Shown here: positions 8,185 to 18,221 of the stretch, in pieces
Layout of the letters: the number at the start of each line of letters is the position of its first letter
How positions within the stretch are numbered: the stretch's first letter is position 1
Assembly (NCBI RefSeq): GCF_026191475.2
Contig: NZ_JAOSLC020000003.1
Coordinates: forward strand, 1,643,001-1,707,000
Reading direction: 5' to 3'
DNA from: Polaribacter ponticola
GTDB lineage: Bacteria > Bacteroidota > Bacteroidia > Flavobacteriales > Flavobacteriaceae
Length of the DNA stretch: 64,000 nt
Notes under the pieces: generated by a model
Told to the model about the DNA's origin: nothing
Database searches by the model: none
Seen by the model: only the letters and a program-made list of their open reading frames with translations
Program-made: the position numbers and the translations under genes

Positions 8185-11123
8185 ATGTTTCAAAAATTAG
8201 GGTTCATAAAATTTATACTATTACTTGTTTTTGTAACCTATACTTTTCAAACAACTGTAGCTCAAAATCAGATAAAAAAAGAGTTCCTCTTACTACGCTT
8301 TTAGATCAAATTAGTAACGAACATAAAATATTTTTCACCTATAGTGCTAATTTACTTTCAAATAAAATAATTGAAAAAGAAGGGTTTATTAATTTAACCC
8401 TAAAAGAATCTATCTCTTTATTACAAAAGCTTACTCCATTTAATTTTGATGATTTAGGCAATAACTATTATGTAATTTACTCCAAAAAAAACATTCATAG
8501 AAAATCTATTTTAGAAAAAGAACAAAATAGTAAAAAGTACTTAACATATAACGATAGCACTTTTAATAGCAAAAAGATTACTGTAAAAGGAATTGTTTTA
8601 AGTTCTGAAAACATTCCATTAAGCAATGCTACTTTACAAGACACCAAATCCTTACTAGGTACAACTACCAATTCTGATGGCACCTTTAACTTCGAAATTG
8701 GTTCAGATAATAATATAACATTTAGTTTTATTGGTCATAATTCTAAAATACTGCAACTTTCTCCTAATACTTTTCACACAATTACTCTAACTTCTGGTCA
8801 AGAACTAGAAGAAGTACTGGTTTTAGGATCTAGAAATAAAAATAGAGTTGCTAATGATACTCCTGTAGCCATAGATTTTATAGATATTGAAAAAACAGCT
8901 TCAAAAAGTAGTCAAGTAGAAATCAATCAATTTTTGCAATACGTAATTCCTTCTTTTAACGCTACTAAACAATCTGGAGCAGATGGAGCAGATCACATAG
9001 ATCCTGCAACGATTAGAGGCTTAGGTCCAGATCAAACTCTAGTTCTTATCAACGGAAAAAGAAGACATCAGGCCTCCTTAATAAATTTATATGGAACGAG
9101 AGGAAGAGGCAACTCTGGTACAGATTTAAATGCCATTCCTATTTCCGCCATAAAAAGAATAGAACTGTTAAGAGATGGTGCCTCTGCACAATATGGGTCT
9201 GACGCTATTGCAGGTGTTATAAATATAGTTTTAAAAGATGCAGACGATGAATTAAATGTGAATTCTACCATAGGATTTAACAATGCAAGTCCTAATCGTT
9301 TTTTACCAAATAAAATTGATGGTTTTACTTATAAACTAGCATTAAATTATGGTGCAAAAATTGCTAAAAATGGATTTATTAATTTTACGACAGAAGCAAT
9401 GTCTTCTAATAACACTACTAGACCAGGTACGGTTCATCGAGAAAAATTTGGACAAGCAGCAATAAAGAATGTGAGTTTTTTCTTTAACTCAGAAATTCCA
9501 ATACACGACAATACAAAAATATATGCTAATGGTGGTTTTAATTACAAAAATACAGAAGCTTATGCTTTTACTAGAGATCCTTTTAGCGAAAGAAATGTAT
9601 TAGAAATATATGCCAACGGCTTTAACCCACTTATAACATCAAACATTTTAGACAATTCTCTCTCAATAGGTATGATAGCCGAATTTAAAGAATGGAATAT
9701 TGACATAAATAACACTCTTGGAAGAAACAATTTTCATTATTTTATTAAAAACACGTTAAATGCTACTTTAGAAGAAAAATCCCCAACAGACTTTGATGCA
9801 GGCGGACATCAATTAATACAAAATACTACAAGTATCGATTTTTCAAAATACTTTAAAACTAAATCTTATGGCTTTAATATAGCCTTAGGTTTAGAATATC
9901 GTTTAGATAAATATAAGATTTTTGCAGGAGAAGAGGCTTCTTATGCAGCTTACGATATAAACGGAAATATAATAACTTCCCAAACACCAATTTCTGATTA
10001 TAAGACTTATAACGGACAAATAAGACCAGGAGGATCACAAGGTTTTCCTGGGTATTCAAAAGAAAATGAAGTAAATAGAAATAGATCTAATTTAGGAATA
10101 TATGCAGACACTGAAATAGATTTTACAAAAAAATTTATGATTGGAGCTGCACTACGTTATGAATATTATAGCGATTTTGGAAGTACACTTAATTACAAGT
10201 TAGCTTCAAGATACAAAATAAGTCCAAAATTTAACCTTCGTAGTTCTTTTAGTACTGGGTTTAGAGCCCCTTCTTTAGCGCAAATCTATTACAATTTAAC
10301 TTTTACTAATTTTATAGGCAATACACCTACAGAATCTTTATTAATTGCCAATAATAATCCTATTGCTAGATCTTTTGATATTGACCAATTAAAAGAAGAA
10401 AAAGCCAGGAATTTTAGTTTAGGATTTACAGCAAAACTTAGTTCTAACTTTAATGCCACTATAGATACTTATTTTGTATCTGTTATAGATCGTATTATTT
10501 TAAGTGGTAATTTCGATGCTTCATCTCTTGGTTTTGGAGTAGATAATGTTCAATTTTTTGCAAATGGTGTAGATACTAAAACAACAGGAATTGATGTGGT
10601 TTTAAATTGGAAAAAAGAATTTGAAAACAGTTATCTCTCTTTTGACCTTTCAGGAAATATAAATCACATGAAGATTACAGAAATTAAAAATAAAATGCTA
10701 GATAAAGAAACTTTTTTTGGCACTAGAGATCAGCAATTTTTATTAGCTTCTGCTCCTAATAGTAAATTTAATTTTAGTATTAATCATAAAATAAATAAAT
10801 TAAAATCCTCATTAAGTTTTACTCATTTTAGTAAAATAAAATTAATTGATTGGCAAATTCATAAAGACTTAAACAATTTTAATAATTCTGAATCAGAAAG
10901 ATTAGAAGCCTCCATAGATAATTATAAACCAAAAATTACTACAGACTTACATTTTAGCTATCAATTTAATAAATCTTTAAATTTTCAAATAGGAGCAAAC
11001 AACTTATTTAACATTTACCCTACAAAGCAAAATAGTTTTACAGATAGTGGTGGTTTATGGGATGCTACACAAATGGGAACAAATGGCTCATTTTACTACA
11101 CAAAACTAAACTTAAGCTTGTAA
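8185..11123 (+). CDS. TonB-dependent receptor with signalling (STN) domain, one-base shift
   Basis: ATG at 8185 begins a signal peptide (ending TTVAQ); the frame breaks at 8274-8280, where 7 A should be 8. With the extra A it continues KKRVPLTTLLDQISNEHKI, a secretin/TonB N-terminal (STN) domain, then a carboxypeptidase-regulatory-like domain (ITVKGIVLSSENIPLSNATL), plug (IRGLGPDQTLVLINGKRRHQ, ELLRDGASAQYGSDAIAGVI) and a beta-barrel to 11123. Joined length about 979 residues. The STN domain and the FecI/FecR pair just upstream mean that ligand binding is likely to switch on its own transcription. No SusD gene follows, so this is not a glycan-utilisation SusCD pair; the substrate is unknown (siderophore, cobalamin-like or peptide are possible). 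Confidence 0.83.
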
Positions 11124-11279
11124 TATTTAAAGACTTAATATTATTTTAATTGTTTTATTAAAAATAAATGATTTATTTAGGGTATACTTTTTCTTTTCTT
11201 GTCTTATATAATAAATCGGCTTTTGCAAATAGGCAAAAATTAATTTTACGTGTTTTATTTAAAACAAATATTTGAATTG

Positions 11280-11309
11280 AAAAATGCTACTTTTTCTAGT
11301 AGCATTTTT
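11280..11309 (+). terminator. intrinsic terminator after the first TonB receptor
   Basis: Arms AAAAATGCTACT and AGTAGCATTTTT pair perfectly over 12 bases around a TTTTCT loop, with a U-run forming the end of the second arm. It lies 157 bases past the receptor stop. The A-run of the first arm means it could also work on the other strand, but no minus-strand gene ends here. Confidence 0.7.
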
Positions 11310-11415
11310 AAACAAAAAAACGAAACTAGTATTACTAATTATTAATAATAAAAACCTTACATAGTTATCATAATCGTATTTTAAAAAGTAAATATTTATG
11401 ATTTTGATTGATTAA

Positions 11416-11447
11416 TTTGTGTTTTAAGATTAAAACAGTAATATTTG
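11416..11447 (+). promoter_or_regulatory. candidate promoter of the second TonB receptor
   Basis: TTTG at 11416-11419, then 19 bases, then TAATATTTG at 11439-11447. This matches the Bacteroidetes -33/-7 pattern except for one extra base inside the -7 box. The start codon is 30 bases further on. Moderate support only. Confidence 0.4.
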
Positions 11448-11476
11448 TTTTATTAATAACTAAAACTTGAATCAAT

Positions 11477-14116
11477 ATGAAACAAAAAAACATTTTAAAA
11501 TCATTGATGTTTTCTTTTCTATTTATGCTACCTCTAACAATGGTTGCACAAACTATTAAGGGAAAAGTAAAAGATGCTTCTGGAGAAGCTTTACCTTACA
11601 TTAACATTTTAGTAAAAGGAACTGCTAATGGAACAACTTCTGATGATAATGGGGAGTTTAACATTACTGTTAAAAGTTTACCTGCAACATTAGTTGTATC
11701 TTCTATAGGATACAAAACAAAGCGAGTAAATGTAAAAGACAGTTCTTACTTAAACATTACTTTACAAGAAGGTAGTGAAGCTTTAGACGAGATTGTGGTT
11801 ACAGGTAACAGAACAAAACCTAGAACTATTCTAGACTCTCCAGTGCCAATTGATAATATTAATGTAGCTGAATTACAAAAAAGTGGAAAACCTACTTTAG
11901 ATAGAATGTTAACTTTTAAGGTTCCTTCTTTTAACTCACAAAATCAAGCAATTTCTGATGCAACTGCACATTACGATCCAGCAGATTTAAGAGGTTTAGG
12001 ACCAAGTAGAACGTTAGTATTAATTAACGGTAAACGTAAAAACCAAAGTGCTCAAGTTTATTTAAATAGAACTCCTGGTAAAGGTGAAGTTGGTGTAGAT
12101 TTAAAAAGTATACCAACAGCAGCAATTGAAAGAGTTGAAGTTTTAAGAGACGGAGCATCTGCAATATATGGTTCTGATGCCATTGCTGGGGTAATGAACA
12201 TTATCTTAAAAAAGAATGTTGAGTATTCTACTTTTACATCAAAAGCTGGTATAACTTCTGAACATGATGGATTTAACCTTTCTTCTGATTTTAATACTGC
12301 TTTTAACTTTGGAGAAGGTGGTTTTGTAAATATTACTTTAGGTTACTACAAACAAGCCACAACTAACAGAGCTGGTTTAGTTCCTGTTTCAGACATAGGA
12401 AGCAACCCTTCTACTAGAGATCTTAATTGGTTAGCAGCCAACCCTAGAGCTGGTATGACTGTTGGACAACCAGAAATGGAAAAGAAAGACTTTTTTGTTA
12501 ACATGGAGCATCCTCTTGGTGAAAATGCAACTATTTACTCTTTTCATGGTTATACAACTAGAAATGGGCAAAGTTTTGCCTATTATAGAGCACCATATTG
12601 GAGAGGTGATGTAGCTGGTTCTAACTTTATTACAAGAGATCCAGAAGATTTTATTGGCTACCAACCAACTTTTGAAACTAAAATTAACGACCATATAAAT
12701 GCTGCAGGAATTAAGTTTCAATTAGCAGATGGATGGAATGCAGATGCAAGTGTTACATACGGTTCTAATGATGTAGATGTAAACGTAAACAACTCTGTAA
12801 ATAGAGATTATTTAGCAGATCATGGAACTTCTCCTAGATCTTTTAATCCTGGAGGATATAGATTTACTAACGTTGTGTATAATTTTGATGTAAATACACA
12901 ATTATCTGATCAAGTTGGTTTGGCTTTTGGAACTGAGTTTAAACAAGAGAGTTTTAAAGCAATTGAAGGAAATCCATTATCTTACTATGGTGCAGGTTCA
13001 GATTCTTTTGCAGGTATTAAACCAGAAGAAGCTGGAAAATGGAGTAGAAATAACTTTGCATTATTTTCTCAATTAGAATATGATGTAAATGATGCATTAT
13101 TATTAGGATTAGCTGGTAGATATGAAAACTTTACTGATGCAGGATCTAACTTTTCTTGGAAAGCAAATGGACGTTATAAATTAGGTGAAAATGGAGCTAT
13201 TAGAGCCTCTTACAGTACTGGTTTTAGAGCACCAACATTACACCAAACTCACATTACATTAAGTCAGTATATTATCGTTGCAGGTTCAAATGAGCCATTG
13301 CTACAAGGTACTTTAGCAAACGACAATCCTGCTGTACAAGCTTTAGGAGTTCCTAGCTTAACACATGAAATCTCTAAAAACCTGTCTGCAGGTTTAACAT
13401 ATAAATTTGATAGAAATTTTTCTGCTTCTATAGATTTTTACCAAATTAATGTAGATGATAGAGTATTATTTTCTTCTCAAATTGGTTCTGATTCTGATCC
13501 AAATACAACAAATCCTGTAGAGCAGATTTTAGAAGACAATGGAGTTGTTGCAGTACAAGTATTTATTAATGCTGGTGATACTAAAACAACAGGAGCTGAT
13601 GTAGTTTTAAACTATAGGAATATAGAAATGGGAGAAAGTGGAAAACTACATGCTAGTTTTGCTGCCAACTTTAATAAAACTACTATTGATGCAATTAATA
13701 CACCTAAGATTATAGCTGATGCAGGTTATGATATTTTTGACAGACAAGAACAAGGTTTAATCACTAACTCTAGACCAAAATCTAAAATGATTTTAGGGTT
13801 AAACTATGTAACTGATAAATGGGATGTTTCATTTAACAACACTCGTTTTGGTGAAGTAACTGTTACAGCACCTGAAGGAAGTACAGATCAAGTTTTATCT
13901 GCTAAGGTATCTACAGATTTAGGTTTTGGATACAAGTTAACAGATATGATTACATTTAACGCTAACATTAACAATCTATTTGATGTATATCCAGATGTAA
14001 CTAAAGCTTCTACAGGTACTGCTCAAGCAGGATCTAGATTTTTATACTCTTCAGAAGTACAACAATTAGGACAATTAGGAACTAATTATAGTATTGGAAT
14101 AAACGTTCAATTCTAA
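11477..14116 (+). CDS. TonB-dependent receptor, second paralogue
   Basis: 879 residues. Signal peptide 1-24 (ending TMVAQ), carboxypeptidase-regulatory-like beta-sandwich about 26-105 (KGKVKDASGEALPYINILV), TonB box region DEIVVTGNRT near 108-116, plug about 120-240 (DLRGLGPSRTLVLINGKRK, RVEVLRDGASAIYGSDAIAG) and a barrel ending in a terminal phenylalanine (INVQF) as expected for outer-membrane insertion. It is clearly homologous to the receptor just upstream through plug and barrel but lacks the STN signalling domain, so it is not itself a sensor. It has its own upstream terminator and candidate promoter and no SusD partner. Ligand unknown; tandem paralogues suggest related substrates. Confidence 0.9.
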   Translation: MKQKNILKSLMFSFLFMLPLTMVAQTIKGKVKDASGEALPYINILVKGTANGTTSDDNGEFNITVKSLPATLVVSSIGYKTKRVNVKDSSYLNITLQEGSEALDEIVVTGNRTKPRTILDSPVPIDNINVAELQKSGKPTLDRMLTFKVPSFNSQNQAISDATAHYDPADLRGLGPSRTLVLINGKRKNQSAQVYLNRTPGKGEVGVDLKSIPTAAIERVEVLRDGASAIYGSDAIAGVMNIILKKNVEYSTFTSKAGITSEHDGFNLSSDFNTAFNFGEGGFVNITLGYYKQATTNRAGLVPVSDIGSNPSTRDLNWLAANPRAGMTVGQPEMEKKDFFVNMEHPLGENATIYSFHGYTTRNGQSFAYYRAPYWRGDVAGSNFITRDPEDFIGYQPTFETKINDHINAAGIKFQLADGWNADASVTYGSNDVDVNVNNSVNRDYLADHGTSPRSFNPGGYRFTNVVYNFDVNTQLSDQVGLAFGTEFKQESFKAIEGNPLSYYGAGSDSFAGIKPEEAGKWSRNNFALFSQLEYDVNDALLLGLAGRYENFTDAGSNFSWKANGRYKLGENGAIRASYSTGFRAPTLHQTHITLSQYIIVAGSNEPLLQGTLANDNPAVQALGVPSLTHEISKNLSAGLTYKFDRNFSASIDFYQINVDDRVLFSSQIGSDSDPNTTNPVEQILEDNGVVAVQVFINAGDTKTTGADVVLNYRNIEMGESGKLHASFAANFNKTTIDAINTPKIIADAGYDIFDRQEQGLITNSRPKSKMILGLNYVTDKWDVSFNNTRFGEVTVTAPEGSTDQVLSAKVSTDLGFGYKLTDMITFNANINNLFDVYPDVTKASTGTAQAGSRFLYSSEVQQLGQLGTNYSIGINVQF

Positions 14117-14143
14117 TTAAATATTAAAAGTTCGCAAACATTT

Positions 14144-14167
14144 AAGAGCAGCTATATAGCTGCTCTT
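14144..14167 (+). terminator. intrinsic terminator of the second TonB receptor
   Basis: AAGAGCAGC and GCTGCTCTT arms around TATATA, perfectly symmetrical over 24 bases and followed by TTTAT. It starts 28 bases after the receptor stop. Confidence 0.8.
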
Positions 14168-14185
14168 TTATATTTCAATTAAATC

Positions 14186-14719
14186 ATGATTACTTATTTA
14201 CAAGCTACTTCAAATAAAGAATTAGAACAAATAATAGCGCTTCAAAAAAATAATTTACCAGAAAACCTTTCGGATAAAGAAAAAACTGAACAAGGTTTTC
14301 TTACCGTAAAACATTCTTTAGTAATGCTTAAAGATATGAATAATGAGTGTCCGCATACAATTGCAATACACAACAACAAAGTCGTTGGTTATGCTTTGTC
14401 TATGACTAAAAATTTTGCCTCAGAAATAGAAGTCTTAAAGCCAATGTTTATTGAAATTTCTAAAAGCGTTTCTGAAAAAAAATATATTGTTATGGGGCAA
14501 ATTTGTATTGATAAAAAATTTAGAAAAAAGGGCATATTTAAAGGACTTTATCAATTTATGAAAACCAATGTATGTAAAGATCATTTTAATATGATAATTA
14601 CAGAAATTGATGTAAATAATATTCGCTCTTTAGAGGCTCATAAAGCCGTAGGGTTTAAAAAATTACAAGACTATTGTGTAAAAGAAAAAAACTGGCGAAT
14701 TATAACTTTAAAAACTTAA
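14186..14719 (+). CDS. GNAT family N-acetyltransferase
   Basis: 177 residues, cytoplasmic. The acetyl-CoA binding region is visible near residues 108-131: MGQICIDKKFRKKGIFKGLY, where the R-K-K-G-I-F-K-G segment corresponds to the R/Q-x-x-G-x-G/A loop. The later ITEIDVNNIRSLEAHKAVGFKKL is the usual final strand-helix of GNAT folds. Substrate cannot be read from the sequence. It begins 19 bases after a strong terminator, so it must have its own promoter or rely on read-through. It converges on the LpxH-like gene, overlapping its end by 4 bases. Confidence 0.85.
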   Translation: MITYLQATSNKELEQIIALQKNNLPENLSDKEKTEQGFLTVKHSLVMLKDMNNECPHTIAIHNNKVVGYALSMTKNFASEIEVLKPMFIEISKSVSEKKYIVMGQICIDKKFRKKGIFKGLYQFMKTNVCKDHFNMIITEIDVNNIRSLEAHKAVGFKKLQDYCVKEKNWRIITLKT

Positions 14720-15476
14720 TATTTTTTTAATGAAAATGATTGTTCATTAAATTCTCCAAAAGTAAAATATTGAATCCAATCTCCAAGATTTATGTATATA
14801 CTATTCTTTTGCAATACAATTTCTAATGGTAAATGTCTATGACCAAATACAAAATAATCATAATGCTTTTCTATAAGTTTCTTTTTACAATATTGAACTA
14901 ACCATTCATTTTCATCACCTAAATACTTAGCATCTTCATCTCCCGATATCATTTTATTTTTTACAGACATATATTGCCCCAACTTTACTCCTAAATCTGG
15001 GTGAAACCATCTAAACATCCATTTAAACAAAGGAAATGTAAACACTTTCTTCATTCGTTTATAACCTTTATCTCCTGGTCCCAAGCCGTCTCCATGGCCA
15101 ATTAAAAACTTTTTATTATTGATAATAAATTCTTGCGGTTCATGATAAACTGGTATGTTTAATTCTTTTTCAAAATAATCATCCATCCAAAGATCATGAT
15201 TTCCAACAAAGAAATAAATTGGGATTCCTGAATCTTTAATTTCAGCTAATTTTCCTAAAACCCTAACAAATCCTTTAGGCACAACTGTTTTGTATTCAAA
15301 CCAAAAATCAAACAGATCTCCCAATAAAAAAATTGCTTCTGCATCTTTTTTTATTTCATCTAACCAAGCAACAAATTTTTTTCTCTTGGAAAACTAGTTT
15401 CTTGGGTTGGCGCTCCTAGGTGCTGATCTGAAGCAAAATAAACTTTCTTATTTTGAGTAGTAGTTATCTTAATCAT
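14716..15476 (-). CDS. lpxH: UDP-2,3-diacylglucosamine hydrolase (LpxH-like), one-base shift
   Basis: Calcineurin-like phosphoesterase acting in lipid A synthesis (cleaves UDP-2,3-diacylglucosamine to lipid X). Metal-site motifs in order: D-Q-H near the N-terminus (SDQHLG), GDLFDFW, GNHDLW, GHGDGLG and GHRH. The true start is ATG at 15476 (MIKITTTQNKKVYFASDQH); the frame breaks at the run 15376-15382, where 7 A on the coding strand should be 8, giving SFPREKKFVAWLDEIKKD. Without that correction only an internal TTG at 15324 is left, which would lack the first metal ligands. Joined length about 253 residues, normal for LpxH. An essential lipid A gene is unlikely to be truly broken, which argues for a sequence error. 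Confidence 0.82.
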
Positions 15477-15491
15477 TCTTACAAAGAAAAG

Positions 15492-17066
15492 CTATTCTTG
15501 ATTAGTTTCCAATTCTAACACTTTTTGTAGCATTTTATCATCTTTATGAATTATACGATAAAACCCAACATCTCCAAAAAGCACATTAGCTATAGAAGCA
15601 TATAAATATTTCTTGATACTTTCTTTAGTTTTAAATGATGGTGTAATTCTATCTTTAATCTTAGATAAATAGGAGTCTAAAACAATTTCATCTGTATCAA
15701 AATCATTAACAAAATCATTAATATTCCAATTAGATAATTCTTTTCTTTTTCCGTCTACATAATCAAAAGCAAAATTATTTACAGAATTAAAATAAAAACT
15801 CGACATATAAGATGTAGTATCTATTGCTACAAAAAAATCAGGAATAATACCACCTCCACCATAAACAATTTTTCCTTTTGGAGTTTTAAATTTTAAAGAA
15901 TCGATTACTTTAATGCTATCTCTATTTAATAATTCACCATTATTTACTCTATTCTCGTAATCTTTTCTATAATTCTTGTTTCCGTTTTTAGAATAAGGTT
16001 TCTGAATAGAACGTCCTGTTGGAGTATAATAACGAGCAGTAGTTAAACGAACGGCAGACCCATCTCCTAAATCCATTTCTATTTGCACTAAACCCTTACC
16101 AAATGAACGTCTACCAACTATAATTCCTTTATCGTTATCCTGTAATGCACCTGCTACAATTTCTGAAGCAGAAGCAGAATTTTCGTCTATTAAAACGTAT
16201 AAGCCTCCTTTTTCAAAAGAACCTATTGAAGTAGCAAAAAACTCATCTACTTGTTCTTTATTATTTTTAGTAAAAACCATTAGTTTTTTATCCTCTAAAA
16301 ATTCATCGATAATTCTATTTGCAATATCTATAAATCCACCACCGTTTCCACGTAAATCAAGTACTAAATCTGTCATTCCGTCTTCAATTAAATCATTTAG
16401 AGATAATTTAAACTCAGAATAGGTATTACGTGCAAAACGATCTAATTTAATATAACCAATAGAATCATTTAACATATATGCTAAATCAACACTTTTAATA
16501 TTTACTTTTCCACGAGTAATATTTACAGTAAATAAAGAGTCATTACTTTTTCTATAAATTTGTAGTGCAACATTAGTATTTGGCTTACCCTTTAAATACT
16601 TAGGTACTGAGCGACTTCTATAATCTTTACCATACAAAGTATCTTTATTTGCCATTAAAATTCTATCTCCAGCTAAAATACCTGCTTTTATACTCGGCCC
16701 TCCTTTTATTGGCTGAACTACAGTTATAGAATCTTTTATCATTCTAAATTGTACACCAATACCAACAAAGTTACCTTGCATATTCTCTGTAACTGCTTGT
16801 AAGTTTTCTTTTGGTATATATACAGAGTGTGGATCTAGTTTACCAAGCATTTGAGTAATTGCTCCGTCTAGTAAATTATCTGTATTTACATCATCAACAT
16901 AATCTTTTTCAATAAAATTAATGAGTTTTTTTATTTTTTGTTCTTTTGATCCACCAGTATTAAAAAAGGAAAATAAATTATTAGAATTACCACTAAAGAA
17001 AACACCCATGATAATACCTAAAACAACGGCAAAAGAAAAATAAATAGGTAAGTTATTTTTATTCAT
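15492..17066 (-). CDS. S41 family C-terminal processing protease (CtpA-like)
   Basis: 524 residues. One N-terminal membrane segment (about 8-24) anchors it in the inner membrane facing the periplasm. A PDZ domain covers about 88-180, and the protease core follows with LRGNGGG (239-245), the serine segment DENSASASEI (295-303) and the lysine in RSFGKGLVQ (K324), so the Ser/Lys catalytic dyad is present. Such proteases trim C-termini of envelope proteins. The ATG lies within the last codons of the dCMP deaminase gene upstream (8-base overlap), implying coupled translation. Downstream, 15 bases separate it from the LpxH-like gene, so the three may be one transcript. Confidence 0.9.
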   Translation of the reverse strand: MNKNNLPIYFSFAVVLGIIMGVFFSGNSNNLFSFFNTGGSKEQKIKKLINFIEKDYVDDVNTDNLLDGAITQMLGKLDPHSVYIPKENLQAVTENMQGNFVGIGVQFRMIKDSITVVQPIKGGPSIKAGILAGDRILMANKDTLYGKDYRSRSVPKYLKGKPNTNVALQIYRKSNDSLFTVNITRGKVNIKSVDLAYMLNDSIGYIKLDRFARNTYSEFKLSLNDLIEDGMTDLVLDLRGNGGGFIDIANRIIDEFLEDKKLMVFTKNNKEQVDEFFATSIGSFEKGGLYVLIDENSASASEIVAGALQDNDKGIIVGRRSFGKGLVQIEMDLGDGSAVRLTTARYYTPTGRSIQKPYSKNGNKNYRKDYENRVNNGELLNRDSIKVIDSLKFKTPKGKIVYGGGGIIPDFFVAIDTTSYMSSFYFNSVNNFAFDYVDGKRKELSNWNINDFVNDFDTDEIVLDSYLSKIKDRITPSFKTKESIKKYLYASIANVLFGDVGFYRIIHKDDKMLQKVLELETNQE

Positions 17067-17484
17067 ATGGTAAATGTTTTAATTCTACACCTGCTTTTTC
17101 TAAAAAATCGATCCCAGATGTATCTCTATAATTTTTAGCGTAAACTACACGTTTAATACCTGCTTGATGAATTAACTTACTGCATTGAGTACAGGGTGAT
17201 AAAGTTATGTATAATGTAGCATTTTTTGCAGATTGTGTAGATGATGCTACCTTTAATATTGCATTAGCTTCAGCATGTAAAACCTCCCACTTAGTTACTC
17301 CTTCATCATCTTCACAACAATTATCAAAACCTGTTGGTGTTCCGTTAAACCCATCAGAAATTATCATTCTATCCTTTACAATTAAAGCACCAACCTGCTT
17401 TCTCTTACAATGTGATAATTTCCCCCATTCTAAAGCCATTTTTAAATAAGCTTTATCATATTTTAACTGTTTTTTCTCTGTCAT
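17059..17484 (-). CDS. deoxycytidylate (dCMP) deaminase family protein
   Basis: 141 residues. Zinc ligands of the cytidine/deoxycytidylate deaminase fold are H70 and E72 in HAEANAILK and C98, C101 in PCTQC. The NGTPTGFDNCCED segment is the nucleotide-binding loop typical of ComEB/dCMP deaminases rather than tRNA deaminases. Reaction: dCMP to dUMP, feeding dTMP synthesis. Start ATG at 17484 is the first in frame. Overlaps the S41 protease gene by 8 bases and is probably first in that leftward operon. Confidence 0.9.
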   Translation of the reverse strand: MTEKKQLKYDKAYLKMALEWGKLSHCKRKQVGALIVKDRMIISDGFNGTPTGFDNCCEDDEGVTKWEVLHAEANAILKVASSTQSAKNATLYITLSPCTQCSKLIHQAGIKRVVYAKNYRDTSGIDFLEKAGVELKHLPYE

Positions 17485-17546
17485 AAAAACGAATTTAAAA
17501 AAGAATTATAAGTTTAACGTCCAATTCATAAGCGAATTTTTATTTA

Positions 17547-18128
17547 TTACCAAAAGATGCGCTCAAACATCATTTTCATAGAAATCAATATAACAATAGA
17601 TGAGCAAAAAATAATCCAATGTTTTCTAGTAATACTTTTAATATTTAAGAAAATTCTTCCAAGAATTAAAATAGCTAAAACAATAATAACTTGAGCCATT
17701 TCTATACCTAAAGCGAACTCCACCAAAGGGTAAAGTTTTTCTTCTTCTTGGCCAATCATCATTTTAAAATAGTTTGAAAAACCTAAGCCATGAATTAAAC
17801 CAAAAAACAAAGCAAAAATTAAGTTAATATTCTCAGTCTCTTTCGCTTTTTTATTAGAAGTAATAATATTAATTACTCCTGTTATAAAAATAGTTAACGG
17901 TATTAAAAATTCGATCAAATCCATTCTTATACTTAAAACGCTATAAGCAGATAAAGCCAAAGTAACAGAATGCCCTATTGTAAATAAGGTTACCAACCAT
18001 AATACTTTTCTCCATTGTTTAAAATTGAAAACTACCGCAAGAACAATCAAAAATAAAATATGATCATAAGCAGAAAAATCCAAAACATGGTTTAACCCCA
18101 TTTTAAAATACAATACAAAATCACTCAT
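17547..18128 (-). CDS. HupE/UreJ-like membrane protein
   Basis: 193 residues with about six hydrophobic segments. Conserved signature elements are visible: GLNHVLDFSAYDHILFL near the start (histidine and aspartate in the first helix pair), FTIGHSVTLALS, and FGLIHGLGFS. These histidine-rich helices are typical of HupE/UreJ proteins, thought to carry nickel or related metal ions, though many Bacteroidetes members have no urease or hydrogenase neighbour, as here. Function therefore stays open. It is separated from infB by a strong terminator and from the deaminase by about 60 bases. Confidence 0.8.
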   Translation of the reverse strand: MSDFVLYFKMGLNHVLDFSAYDHILFLIVLAVVFNFKQWRKVLWLVTLFTIGHSVTLALSAYSVLSIRMDLIEFLIPLTIFITGVINIITSNKKAKETENINLIFALFFGLIHGLGFSNYFKMMIGQEEEKLYPLVEFALGIEMAQVIIVLAILILGRIFLNIKSITRKHWIIFCSSIVILISMKMMFERIFW

Positions 18129-18159
18129 ATTAATCTAATTTAATAACTTTCTAAAAAAC

Positions 18160-18198
18160 AATAAAACGTCAAATTCATGACAAATTTGACGTTTTATT
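18160..18198 (-). terminator. terminator of the rimP-nusA-infB operon
   Basis: Arms AATAAAACGTCAAATT (18160-18175) and AATTTGACGTTTTATT (18183-18198) pair perfectly over 16 bases around a 7-base loop. On the minus strand it begins 23 bases after the infB stop and ends in a U-rich arm. The AT symmetry would allow some activity on the plus strand too. Confidence 0.85.
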
Positions 18199-18221
18199 TT
18201 AATTTATAAAAAACTTAATTC

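Larger units (their letters stand above)
11124..11476. other. 353-base gap between the two TonB receptor genes
   Basis: Strongly AT-rich and without a credible reading frame. It holds a perfect 12-base-pair hairpin at 11280-11309 (annotated separately), a weak TTTTGC/GCAAAA inverted repeat around 11221-11238, and a candidate promoter at 11416-11447 for the second receptor. Nothing else recognised. Confidence 0.6.

Noticed and set aside
8185..14116. Polysaccharide utilisation locus (SusC/SusD)
   Set aside because: No SusD-like gene or glycoside hydrolase follows either receptor; plug sequences are not of the SusC type.
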